Shown one piece after another: positions 17,030-25,524 of a stretch of DNA of 64,000 bases. The position numbers were made by a program, and so were the translations under genes. The first letter of the stretch is position 1. Every line of letters starts with the position of its first letter. The notes under the pieces were generated by a model. That model did no database searches, had not been told where the DNA came from, and saw only the letters and a list, made by a program, of their open reading frames with translations. Origin of the DNA: Sedimentibacter sp. MB31-C6 (GTDB lineage Bacteria; Bacillota; Clostridia; Tissierellales; Sedimentibacteraceae); assembly GCF_035934735.1 (NCBI RefSeq), contig NZ_CP142396.1, positions 806,001 through 870,000 on the forward strand, in the 5' to 3' direction.

Positions 17030-17056
17030 TAAAAAAAAACTGAAAAATGCCGATAT
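17030..17056 (+). promoter_or_regulatory. SigD (sigma-28) promoter of the 17109-20995 glycan operon
   Basis: Perfect match: TAAA (17030-17033), 15-base spacer, GCCGATAT (17049-17056), ending 52 bases before the TTG start at 17109. An inverted repeat, ATTATATT (17008-17015) / AATATAAT (17022-17029), ends exactly at the -35 box. Confidence 0.9.
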
Positions 17057-17108
17057 ATTATATATTAGGTATATAAATTAATCATTTAGTTTAATTAAGG
17101 AGAGAAAA

Positions 17109-18464
17109 TTGAAGAAAGTTATTACATACGGTTCTTTTGATTTGTTTCACGATGGCCATTATAGATTGTTAAAAAGAGCAAAAGAATTAGGTGATTACCT
17201 TATTGTTGGGGTTACAACAGAGCAATATGACGAGTATAGAGGTAAGCTTAATATTATTGATTCTATAGTAAATAGAATTGAACATATAAAACAAACGGGT
17301 TTTGCAGATGAAATTATAATTGAAGACCACATGGGCCAAAAAATCGAGGATATATTAAAATATAATATTGATATTTTTACTGTTGGCTCGGATTGGACTG
17401 GAAAATTTGATTATTTAAAGGAGTACTGTGAAGTTATATATCTAGAAAGAACAAAAGGTATTTCCAGTACAATGCTAAGAGTTACTAATTATAATATTAT
17501 TAAAATTGGAATTATAGGAAGCGGAAGAATAGCAAATAGATTTGTGCCAGAATCAAAAGCAGTAAATGGTGTAAATGTTGAATCTGTTTATAATCCACAT
17601 TTACAAAGTGCAAAAAAATTAGCTGATAAATTCGAACTAAATACCTATACTGATAATATCGATATATTTTATAATGACATTGATGCAGTATATATTGCAT
17701 CTCCACATAATACTCATTATGAATATATAAAATCATCTTTAATTAATGGAAAACACGTATTATGCGAAAAACCTATGGTATTAAGTAAATCACAGGCTGA
17801 AGAATTATTTGATATAGCAATAAGTAACAATCTCGTTTTATTGGAAGCAATTAAGACTGCATATACTCCAGGATTTTTAAAGCTAATAGGAATCGCTAAA
17901 AGTGGTGAAATTGGAGTGATACGGGATGTTGAAGCATGCTTTACGAAGTTAGTTTCTGGAAATATTAGAGAATTGCAAAAGGAAGAAAATGGCGGTAGTT
18001 TTACTGAACTTGCAAGCTATCCACTATTAGCCATAATAAAAATACTAGGTACTGATTATAAAGAAGTTCGGTTTGATTGCTTTGTAGATAAAAATGGTAT
18101 AGATTTATATACGAAAGCCTATTTATATTATGACACTACTATAGCCACTGCTAAGGTTGGTTTAGGAGTAAAGTCAGAAGGTCAACTTATTATATCAGGA
18201 ACTAACGGATATCTTTTAGCAGAAGCTCCATGGTGGAAAACACAACATTTTGAAGTAAGACATGAAGACTCTAATAAAAATGAAAAATTTTACACAAAAT
18301 TTTATGCTGAAGGTTTAAGATATGAAATTAGTGATTTTGAATCCCTAATTAACGGCAATAAAAAAAAGGAATTTAAACTTACAGCTATTGAATCAGTTGT
18401 TTTAGCAAAAATAATGGAAGACTTCATAAATGGTAAGAACAAAAATATAATTACAATTAATTAA
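17109..18464 (+). CDS. Cytidylyltransferase-Gfo/Idh/MocA dehydrogenase fusion
   Basis: Bifunctional sugar or polyol enzyme of 451 residues. The N-terminal part (about 1-128) is a TagD-like glycerol-3-phosphate cytidylyltransferase with the HDGH nucleotidyl-transfer motif (residues 14-17) and the ISSTMLR motif near 118. The C-terminal part (about 131-451) is an NAD(P)-dependent Gfo/Idh/MocA oxidoreductase with GIIGSGRIA near 135 and the CEKPM active-site loop near 219. The pair could make a CDP-activated polyol. The start is TTG 17109, behind AAGGAGAG. First gene of a SigD-driven operon, so probably for a flagellar or surface glycan. The true substrate is unknown. Confidence 0.87.
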   Translation: MKKVITYGSFDLFHDGHYRLLKRAKELGDYLIVGVTTEQYDEYRGKLNIIDSIVNRIEHIKQTGFADEIIIEDHMGQKIEDILKYNIDIFTVGSDWTGKFDYLKEYCEVIYLERTKGISSTMLRVTNYNIIKIGIIGSGRIANRFVPESKAVNGVNVESVYNPHLQSAKKLADKFELNTYTDNIDIFYNDIDAVYIASPHNTHYEYIKSSLINGKHVLCEKPMVLSKSQAEELFDIAISNNLVLLEAIKTAYTPGFLKLIGIAKSGEIGVIRDVEACFTKLVSGNIRELQKEENGGSFTELASYPLLAIIKILGTDYKEVRFDCFVDKNGIDLYTKAYLYYDTTIATAKVGLGVKSEGQLIISGTNGYLLAEAPWWKTQHFEVRHEDSNKNEKFYTKFYAEGLRYEISDFESLINGNKKKEFKLTAIESVVLAKIMEDFINGKNKNIITIN

Positions 18465-18481
18465 CAATGATGAGGTGTACT

Positions 18482-19435
18482 ATGAAAAATTTAATCTCAA
18501 TTATTGTCCCTGTATATAATGTAGAAAGACACATTATAAAATGTATTGAAAGCATTACTAATCAAACTTACACGAATTTAGAAATTATTTGCATAAATGA
18601 TGGTTCTACTGATGATAGTGGTAAAATATGTGATGATTATTCTAAAAGGGATAATAGAATTAAAGTAATTCATAAAAAAAATGAAGGTGTAAGTTCTGCA
18701 AGAAATTTCGGCTTAAAATATGCGACCGGCGAATTTATTGGATTTGTAGATCCAGATGATTGGATTGAAAATAGAATGTATGAAGTTATGATTGATGCTT
18801 TATTAGAGAATAATGCTGATATAGCAATAGCTAATTATTACATTGACACTGATGAAACTACTACTCCAATGATTAATCAAGAACAAATTGATTATAAACC
18901 TTTTAATCAAGAAAAACTTATTACCTATGCGTTTAAAAGAGATGAATACAAAGGTTTCGGTGCGTATATTTGGAATAAATTATTTAGAGCTTCTTTGTTT
19001 AAAATGAATGATAGCTCTACATTAAATTTTGATGAAAATATTACATTTTGTGAAGATATTATATTTTTTACAAACTTAGCACTAAATTCAAAAAAATCAA
19101 TTTATATAACAAAACCTATGTATCATTATTATAAGCGTAACAGTTCTCTTTCACATACAGCAGATATATCTAAAAGAGTAGGTAGTTTACATGCTTATAA
19201 AAGAATAATCGAAATGTTAGAAAATAAGCATATAGTTACTTGGCTTAAACGTTTCTATACATATCATGCTAGTCTTATCCTAGAAATTTGTGTGAATAAC
19301 AATTATGATGACAAAATAACAATTTACGCTAATGAAACGAAAAGATATATTAAAGAGTACATAAATACTAATACTGAATACCCCGAAAGAATTCAACGAA
19401 TGGAGAAATTGCTTCAATATAATGTGAATGTATAG
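18482..19435 (+). CDS. Family 2 glycosyltransferase
   Basis: Cytoplasmic GT-A-fold transferase of 317 residues that would add a sugar from a nucleotide-sugar donor. Near the start are SIIVPVYNVE and the ICINDGSTDDSG donor-binding motif; VDPDDWIE near 88 holds the DxD-type metal site. The C-terminal part is helical. I choose ATG 18482, behind GATGAGGTG, over an upstream in-frame ATG at 18467. It is 17 bases downstream of the fusion gene. Its place in a SigD operon suggests flagellin glycosylation. Acceptor and sugar are not known. Confidence 0.88.
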   Translation: MKNLISIIVPVYNVERHIIKCIESITNQTYTNLEIICINDGSTDDSGKICDDYSKRDNRIKVIHKKNEGVSSARNFGLKYATGEFIGFVDPDDWIENRMYEVMIDALLENNADIAIANYYIDTDETTTPMINQEQIDYKPFNQEKLITYAFKRDEYKGFGAYIWNKLFRASLFKMNDSSTLNFDENITFCEDIIFFTNLALNSKKSIYITKPMYHYYKRNSSLSHTADISKRVGSLHAYKRIIEMLENKHIVTWLKRFYTYHASLILEICVNNNYDDKITIYANETKRYIKEYINTNTEYPERIQRMEKLLQYNVNV

Positions 19436-19483
19436 TATAAAGTGATTTTCAAATTAATGAAAATATAAAAATGAGGTGGCTTA

Positions 19484-19912
19484 ATGTTTTATCTTCGAAG
19501 AGGTACAAATCAACAAGAAGAATATGCATACTGTTATTTAACGTCCATGCAATACCTGAAACTTAAAAACAATAATAAAAATATAAGTAAGTTTTTTATA
19601 GATAATAACTTTAAAAGAATAGCTATTTATGGTTTAGGACAATTTGCTGATATATTATATAATGACTTAATAAAAACAGATGTTCAAGTAATGTATTTCA
19701 TTGATAAAGAATGTAAAAAATTCACATATGGGTATAATGATATACCTGTAGTTAATGTGAACTCTATCAGTAAGGAACCCGATGTAGATGTTATTGTTAT
19801 CACATCAGTATATCATTGCAATGAGGCAATAGATGAACTGTTGAAAAACGGTAAAGAGTTAGAAAGCATAATTAATTTTAATGATGTTGTATTTGGAATG
19901 GAGAGTGAATAA
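19484..19912 (+). CDS. Small Rossmann-like protein of the glycan operon
   Basis: A 142-residue protein I do not fully recognise. After a 45-residue helical start it has a nucleotide-binding type strand-turn-helix, IAIYGLGQFADILYND (near 47-62), then alternating strands and helices. The shape recalls the NAD(P)-binding half-domains found attached to glycosyltransferases or the N-terminal part of PglD-type acetyltransferases. It lies between a glycosyltransferase and a pyruvyl transferase, four bases before the latter, so a helper role in surface sugar synthesis is likely. No catalytic residues can be named. Confidence 0.6.
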   Translation: MFYLRRGTNQQEEYAYCYLTSMQYLKLKNNNKNISKFFIDNNFKRIAIYGLGQFADILYNDLIKTDVQVMYFIDKECKKFTYGYNDIPVVNVNSISKEPDVDVIVITSVYHCNEAIDELLKNGKELESIINFNDVVFGMESE

Positions 19913-19915
19913 CCA

Positions 19916-20995
19916 ATGAAGAAAATAGGTATTTTAAATTTTCATTTTTGTGATAATTATGGAGCTGTTTTACAATGTTATGCTTTAAAATATACAATAA
20001 ATAAATTAGATGGATGTTATGCAGAAGTTATAAACTTTAATCCCAATTGGAAACCTAGTTCTTTTGAAAATGAAATTATTAAAAATAAATATATTAGTAA
20101 ACTAGATAAATATGAAAAATTCAGAGAAAAGTATCTAGAAATTGAGAGTGACTTTATTTATGACATGACTTCAGATAAATGTCCTAAGTTTGACTATTAT
20201 ATTGTAGGTAGTGATCAGGTTTGGAATACTACTTTTAGTTTTTCCAATACTGCTTACTTTCTCGATTTTGTAGAGGATAATTCAGTTAAGATTTCTTATG
20301 CAGCAAGTATTGGAATTGGACTTGAAGATAAAAGGTTAAATCCTAAGATATTTGAAAAATATATACCTAATTTTAATTATTTATCAATCAGAGAAAAAAC
20401 TCACGAGGCTTTTGTACAGCAATTTACAGAAAAAAAAGTTCATACTGTGTTAGATCCAACTCTACTACTTGAAAAAGAAGAATATGATAAATTAATTGAT
20501 AATACAAAAAGTGAAAAAGAAAAAGATAAATATATATTTTTTTACTTTCTTAATCATGATAAAACTGCTCCATTAGCCATAAGTTTTGTAAATATGTTAG
20601 CTAGAAAATATAATTTAAAAGTTATTCATTTTTTTACAGAGGCACCAAAAGGATTATTTAAAAATAATTCAGATAGTTTTTTCTTTGATGGACCAATTGA
20701 CTTTCTATGGTACATTAAAAATGCAGAAATAATAGTGACTAATTCCTTTCATGGAACTATTTTTTCAATACTATATCAAAAACCATTTTATACTTATATA
20801 GTTAAAAGTATGTCATCAAGAATTTATGATTTATTAGAAAACTTAGGCCTTAAAAATAGAATAATCTCTGGATTTAAAAAACTAAGAGATGTTGATTTTA
20901 ATATTGATTACACTGAAGTAAATAAGAAAATTAAATTTTCTAGAGAATATTCCTTGAACTTTTTAAAAAAGTCATTGAATATTAAAAAATTTTAA
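19916..20995 (+). CDS. Polysaccharide pyruvyl transferase family protein
   Basis: A 359-residue protein of the CsaB/PssM family, which transfers pyruvate from PEP to a sugar as a ketal or acts as a related glycan transferase. Signature parts are the start KKIGILNFHFCDNYGAVLQ, the YYIVGSDQVWN segment near 98, and the late TNSFHGTIFSILY motif near 280. It is the last gene of the SigD glycan operon, before a shared terminator. Pyruvylated wall polymer is the usual ligand of SLH domains, and an SLH protein is encoded 3 kb upstream. It could instead decorate the flagellin glycan. Confidence 0.85.
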   Translation: MKKIGILNFHFCDNYGAVLQCYALKYTINKLDGCYAEVINFNPNWKPSSFENEIIKNKYISKLDKYEKFREKYLEIESDFIYDMTSDKCPKFDYYIVGSDQVWNTTFSFSNTAYFLDFVEDNSVKISYAASIGIGLEDKRLNPKIFEKYIPNFNYLSIREKTHEAFVQQFTEKKVHTVLDPTLLLEKEEYDKLIDNTKSEKEKDKYIFFYFLNHDKTAPLAISFVNMLARKYNLKVIHFFTEAPKGLFKNNSDSFFFDGPIDFLWYIKNAEIIVTNSFHGTIFSILYQKPFYTYIVKSMSSRIYDLLENLGLKNRIISGFKKLRDVDFNIDYTEVNKKIKFSREYSLNFLKKSLNIKKF

Positions 20996-21000
20996 TATTG

Positions 21001-21039
21001 AGAAATGTCCGGAAAATTAGTAATTTTTCGGACATTTCT
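21001..21039. terminator. Bidirectional terminator between convergent glycan operons
   Basis: Long inverted repeat: AGAAATGTCCG (21001-21011) pairs with CGGACATTTCT (21029-21039), extended inside by AAAA/TTTT around one bulged G. T-rich ends occur on both strands. It separates the plus-strand pyruvyl transferase gene from the minus-strand acyltransferase gene. Confidence 0.88.
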
Positions 21040-21056
21040 TCGAATTGATGCATTAA

Positions 21057-21749
21057 TTAAATGTTAGTACTTTTACGACTCCATGAAGCATGATTACTAA
21101 TAATTTTAGCTGTAGCTCCACCTCCAGCTACAGAATTATGTGGAACATCCTTTCTAACTAACGTCTGCGCTGTAACTAAACTACCTTGCCCTATATGAAC
21201 TCCTTTTAGTACAGTTACATTAGATGTCAACCACACATTATCCTCTATAACAACCTTCTGAGGAGGATTAGTCATCCTTCCTTCTGCATCCAAAACTTGA
21301 TGATGATCACTGTCATAAACTAAAATATTACGACCTAACATTACATTATCTCCAAAGATTATATTTTGGGCAACAATAATAGTACTACCTCCATTTACGG
21401 TGAAATACCCTGCTTCAAATATTGCGTTATTTTTTAATTCTAAAACTGTATCATAAAAGAGTTTTGCCCCACCTTTTGAAATCCATTTTGAGTTTTTTTC
21501 CATACGTAAATAGGTTTCTGCTTTTGATTTTCTTAATTTATTATGACCAATAGTAATGTTATTACCACTAAGAATAATTCGTGCACTTTTATCAATATCT
21601 AATACTGAATTTTTCATTGTAAAAATATAGCATTTCTCTTCTCGTATTACACAATTAGAAATAAAATTCCAGTATATAAATTTAAATATGTCAATTCTTT
21701 TCAATATATATATATAATGTTTACATTTTTGAATTATTTTTTCTTTCAT
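21057..21749 (-). CDS. Left-handed beta-helix acyltransferase (hexapeptide type)
   Basis: A 230-residue protein with the repeating hexapeptide pattern of acetyl- or succinyl-CoA sugar transferases (about 100-215; for example IEDNVWLTSNVTVLKGVHIG). The likely catalytic His is in YDSDHHQV near 146. The C-terminus GGGATAKIISNH resembles the CoA-binding end of the maltose or galactoside acetyltransferase group. I choose ATG 21749, behind GAGGG, over ATG 21761. It lies 67 bases downstream of the iron-sulfur gene and probably O-acetylates a surface or flagellar glycan. Confidence 0.82.
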   Translation of the reverse strand: MKEKIIQKCKHYIYILKRIDIFKFIYWNFISNCVIREEKCYIFTMKNSVLDIDKSARIILSGNNITIGHNKLRKSKAETYLRMEKNSKWISKGGAKLFYDTVLELKNNAIFEAGYFTVNGGSTIIVAQNIIFGDNVMLGRNILVYDSDHHQVLDAEGRMTNPPQKVVIEDNVWLTSNVTVLKGVHIGQGSLVTAQTLVRKDVPHNSVAGGGATAKIISNHASWSRKSTNI

Positions 21750-21816
21750 ATAATCCCTCATATCAATATTTTTTTACCACTAAAACTTTTTAATGCTTTA
21801 TGATACAAATATAGCT

Positions 21817-22917
21817 TTATTTATCTGTAAAACACATTTGAACTGCTGTAGTAAATGGATATTTTTCTAAAAGTTTAAAAAATCGATTGCGCTCTGTTCC
21901 TTCTTGTGCAGATGTTAATATGCAAGGGTTTCCTTTAATAGCACTTTCTAATGATTGTTCTTCTAAAGTAATTGAATCTTTTATAGACGTAATCAAACTC
22001 TTCCCTTTTTCTGAATTTACCATAATTACTGATATTCCATTAAACATATCTTTAGAATCTGCTCCTTGTATTCCCCAAAAATCACCGATAGTTATATCAG
22101 CAATCCTTGGTAACTCTTTATATTTGCAATTATGACACGAAGGTCTCATATACAAATTCCCTTTAATGAAACCTTTTACCCACAAATCATTATTTTTATC
22201 TTTATAATATTCAGAACCATTTTTAAACTTAACTAAAGTAGCTAAACTTGTCCAGCCATTTTTCTTATTTTTTAAATGAACAAATTCAATTTCAGAATTA
22301 TATTCATTCTCCAATTCTTCCATATAACTTTTAAAGACCATTGGTGAATTAACACCTCTACAAATAAAATCAGCTATAACAAGATTGTTATAGTCTTTCT
22401 TCAAAAATGATTGCAATGCACCCCCCTGACAAGGAGTACCACAAAATAGTACTTTCTTACCTTCTTCAAGAAGTTTTTTAACAGTAAGATAAATTCCTTT
22501 AGCATCACTTTGAAAATACTTGGAACCCATAACCTGATTTAAGCCTTCAATTGTATTAGAATATATATGCTTAGCTCCTTTATAATTGCCCGTATACCTT
22601 GATCCTACAATATATCCTCCTGAGTTTATAAAATAACTTGCCATAGCATAATACATACCACCTGAAGTGCTTTTTAATCTAATATCAGTATTATTAATCC
22701 ATCCTGAATAAACTTCAGGCTTATTCTTCTTAAAATCAATTTTTGTTAAACTTGGACATGACTTAATGCAGTTTTGGCATTTTATACACTTACTATAGTC
22801 AACATCAGGATACCAAAATCCTTCTTTGTCTAGTGGGTAAGTGATTGCATCAACCGGACATACATCTGAACACATTTTACATCCAGTACATTGTTCCTTC
22901 TTAATATTATTAATCAT
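21817..22917 (-). CDS. Iron-sulfur protein of the F420-hydrogenase beta-subunit family
   Basis: A 366-residue cytoplasmic redox protein. Two 4Fe-4S clusters are bound near the N-terminus (CTGCKMCSDVCP at about 9-20 and CIKCQNCIKSCP at about 42-53). The FrhB/FdhB-type flavin and FeS domain follows, with conserved CGTPCQ near 158 and a later CHNCKY motif. In Firmicutes these proteins commonly sit in surface-polysaccharide loci next to pyruvyl transferase genes, and F420 itself is not implied. ATG 22917 lies behind GAGAGG; a longer frame would overlap the aldo/keto reductase. The exact reductive step is unknown. Confidence 0.82.
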   Translation of the reverse strand: MINNIKKEQCTGCKMCSDVCPVDAITYPLDKEGFWYPDVDYSKCIKCQNCIKSCPSLTKIDFKKNKPEVYSGWINNTDIRLKSTSGGMYYAMASYFINSGGYIVGSRYTGNYKGAKHIYSNTIEGLNQVMGSKYFQSDAKGIYLTVKKLLEEGKKVLFCGTPCQGGALQSFLKKDYNNLVIADFICRGVNSPMVFKSYMEELENEYNSEIEFVHLKNKKNGWTSLATLVKFKNGSEYYKDKNNDLWVKGFIKGNLYMRPSCHNCKYKELPRIADITIGDFWGIQGADSKDMFNGISVIMVNSEKGKSLITSIKDSITLEEQSLESAIKGNPCILTSAQEGTERNRFFKLLEKYPFTTAVQMCFTDK

Positions 22918-22945
22918 AACCTTACCTCTCATATTTAATATATAA

Positions 22946-23893
22946 TTACAATCTGTCAAAGTCGCAATTATCTGGATCATATCTTAACCTTGAATTAATA
23001 TTTATACTATTAATTTGTTCGACTTCTTGATTAGTTAATTCGAAGTCAAAAATATCCATATTCTCCCTTAGATGATCAAGCTTTGTGGTGTTTACTATTG
23101 GGATATTTCCATTTTGCATATGCCATCTTAATATAATTTGTGGTATTGACTTATTATAATTTTTTGATATTATTTCTAACTTTCTATTACGTTTTAAACG
23201 AAAATCCATTCTTCCTGTAGGGGTATATGCCATAACTTGTATACCATTTTCATTACAATAGTCAATTAAATTATTTTGAGTAAATAATGGGTGACATTCA
23301 AATTGATTAACCATTGGCATTATTTCAGCAACTTTTTTCAACTCTTCTAAATGATGAATATTAAAGTTACATACTCCAATTGCTCTACACAGTCCCTCTT
23401 TATATATTTGCTCCATTTGCTTCCAAGATTTTAAATATGTATCTGTTTGTGGCCAATGAATTAAATATAAATCAACGTAATCCATATTTAATTGCTCAAG
23501 ACTCGATATAATAGCTTCTTTAACTGTTTTATTTTTTTGATCAAAATTACTAAGTTTAGTTATTATAAAATAATCATCTCTATTATACCCCTTAAGCTCA
23601 TGTCCCAATACGTATTCACTCCCACCATATGCTCTCGAAGTATCAAATAACCTACAATTTAATTTAGGTGCATATTTTACAATCTTAGGCAAAGAATTAT
23701 CTACTTTTAACCTTTTAAAATTCTTGCTCTTTACTAATTTGTAATATTGTTTAGTTCTTCTATAAATTTTGGTAACTCTATTACTTGAGTTTCTCCAAGT
23801 TTGAGCTATATCTGTTCCAAAACCCATTTCAGGTATACTTATTCCATTTGATAAGATTCTTTTATAACTTGTTGTTATTTCACCGTTAATCAC
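22946..23893 (-). CDS. Aldo/keto reductase
   Basis: An NADPH-dependent (beta/alpha)8 reductase of 315 residues, starting at GTG 23893 behind AAGGAGGTGA. The catalytic tetrad is visible: Asp and Tyr in FDTSRAYGGSE, Lys in IITKLS, His in LIHWPQ. Between the first strand (EMGFGT) and FDTS there is an unusually long, basic segment of about 60 residues, where the family normally has 15-25. The usual C-terminal NADPH-binding segment is present (VNTTKLDHLREN). First gene of a minus-strand trio with the iron-sulfur and acyltransferase genes, so a polyol or deoxysugar step is plausible. Confidence 0.87.
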   Translation of the reverse strand: MINGEITTSYKRILSNGISIPEMGFGTDIAQTWRNSSNRVTKIYRRTKQYYKLVKSKNFKRLKVDNSLPKIVKYAPKLNCRLFDTSRAYGGSEYVLGHELKGYNRDDYFIITKLSNFDQKNKTVKEAIISSLEQLNMDYVDLYLIHWPQTDTYLKSWKQMEQIYKEGLCRAIGVCNFNIHHLEELKKVAEIMPMVNQFECHPLFTQNNLIDYCNENGIQVMAYTPTGRMDFRLKRNRKLEIISKNYNKSIPQIILRWHMQNGNIPIVNTTKLDHLRENMDIFDFELTNQEVEQINSININSRLRYDPDNCDFDRL

Positions 23894-23930
23894 TTTAAAT
23901 CACCTCCTTGAATTATGTGCTTTTAAGTAT

Positions 23931-23981
23931 ATAAAAATTCCTCATGACCTTCAAAATATTTTTACTAGTCTTGAGGAATTT
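23931..23981 (-). terminator. Hairpin terminator after the CDP-glycerol-transferase-like gene
   Basis: AAATTCCTCA (23935-23944) pairs with TGAGGAATTT (23972-23981), continued by GAC/GTC inside. On the minus strand a run of T follows. It lies 16 bases beyond the stop codon at 23998 and ends the long flagellar transcript's tail. Confidence 0.75.
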
Positions 23982-23997
23982 GACATAATACAAGATT

Positions 23998-25488
23998 TCA
24001 TTTTTTATATACTTCGTCGTATATTTTACTATGTATTCGCTCCCCTGCTTTTCCATCAAGATTAGGAAATGTATCTTCAGTAATTTTTAATCTATTATGC
24101 AAATTATAATCTTTATCATTAAGTATCATATCCCTAAAATCTGTAATAGAAGTACCTAAATAATCAATATAAAATGCTGAAGGATCAGTAAAATAATTAA
24201 AAGTCTTAATTGAACCATATGGTTCTAAATGATAAATAGGTTTTTTAGTGATTAAATAATTATTTATTATAGAACTACCATCACTAATAAGTGCATCTGA
24301 TAAAATAAACGATAAAAGGTATGTAGATGTAGTATCCAAAATACAATTTTCTATTTTTTCTACTGATTCCTCTAATTTCACGTATTTGTTATATAAATCT
24401 GGTGTATATTTCTTAATGCCAGAACGTGCTAAAGGATGTGGTCTCCATATTAAAGCACAATTAGGATTATCAATAATAGAATGTATTAAATTTTCTAAAT
24501 CTTCAACAGTTTCCTGTCCTTTTATACTAAAGTGAAAAATTTTTGTATTTAATAAAAATACCTTTTTCCCTTGAAGCTTTTTTATCCATTCTTTAGGAAT
24601 ATTATAATTTTTATTATGCAAATTATAAATAACAGAATCTATTTTTGGAGACCCATATGTTAACAAATTACTAGAATCAAAACCGAAACCAGTTAAAAAA
24701 TTGCTAAATGCTACGGATTGACAAATTACCTTATGTGAATTATAAATTCCAGGCATTTTGTAGAAATTATTAATTTTATCATCTTTATTAAGACTATATG
24801 ACATACTTACAAAGTATGGGCAATATACCAGCATATTAGTGTATTTTACTAAATTCCTAGAATAATATTGAGTAGGTACTCGAGTCAAAGTATTGTATTC
24901 ATCATATGGATTGTGAAAATAAATAATATCAGGTTTTTTTACAGAAATATCATAATCCTTAAAATGTGTTACTGGAACCTCTTCATTAAAATTATCACCC
25001 TCATACTCTAAGGTAGAAAAATCATTTTTTTCTGTATTAACATAGTAAGGAATTGGAACTACATGACAGTTACACCTTGGGTCATCTTTAGCTGCTCTCC
25101 AAATACTTTCCATTGAATCCCACATCGAAGACTTGTACGGTAAAAAAACTATTTCCAGTTTAACTTCTGATTCATCCAATAGACTACCTTTTAAACTAAT
25201 TATTAAGTTTTCTATTTTATATGAAATTTCTTTAGTATTTTGGCCGTTATTAACAAAGGTCTTCATTTGCATTATTTTTTCAATTATGGAGTTTATTTTT
25301 ATAGCATAAAAAGATATCCTATTTTCTGATAACCCTGATTCTAAAGAATTAAAGATTGAAGAAATTGCATTTATACAGTCATCTAATACTTGAATTGCTA
25401 AATGGCTTTCAGCATTTTGCGCATATGTTATCCCTTCTATAATAGTAGGAATTAATTCAATTATTTTATTTCTAATGTTAAGTCTCAT
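23998..25488 (-). CDS. CDP-glycerol glycerophosphotransferase-like protein
   Basis: A 496-residue protein. The N-terminal ~110 residues are helical. The rest fits the CDP-glycerol:poly(glycerophosphate) transferase fold (TagB/TagF type, GT-B-like): WRPHPLARS near 345 holds the conserved His-Pro of the donor site, and SDALISDGSSIINNYL near 410 the Asp-Gly-Ser motif. No membrane helix is evident. It would add glycerol-phosphate or a similar alditol-phosphate to a surface polymer or glycan, using a CDP donor such as the fusion enzyme at 17109 could supply. It lies 36 bases after the glycosyltransferase-TPR gene. Confidence 0.8.
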   Translation of the reverse strand: MRLNIRNKIIELIPTIIEGITYAQNAESHLAIQVLDDCINAISSIFNSLESGLSENRISFYAIKINSIIEKIMQMKTFVNNGQNTKEISYKIENLIISLKGSLLDESEVKLEIVFLPYKSSMWDSMESIWRAAKDDPRCNCHVVPIPYYVNTEKNDFSTLEYEGDNFNEEVPVTHFKDYDISVKKPDIIYFHNPYDEYNTLTRVPTQYYSRNLVKYTNMLVYCPYFVSMSYSLNKDDKINNFYKMPGIYNSHKVICQSVAFSNFLTGFGFDSSNLLTYGSPKIDSVIYNLHNKNYNIPKEWIKKLQGKKVFLLNTKIFHFSIKGQETVEDLENLIHSIIDNPNCALIWRPHPLARSGIKKYTPDLYNKYVKLEESVEKIENCILDTTSTYLLSFILSDALISDGSSIINNYLITKKPIYHLEPYGSIKTFNYFTDPSAFYIDYLGTSITDFRDMILNDKDYNLHNRLKITEDTFPNLDGKAGERIHSKIYDEVYKK

Positions 25489-25524
25489 ATTTGTCCTCTT
25501 ATTCTAATCAGTAAAATTTATATA

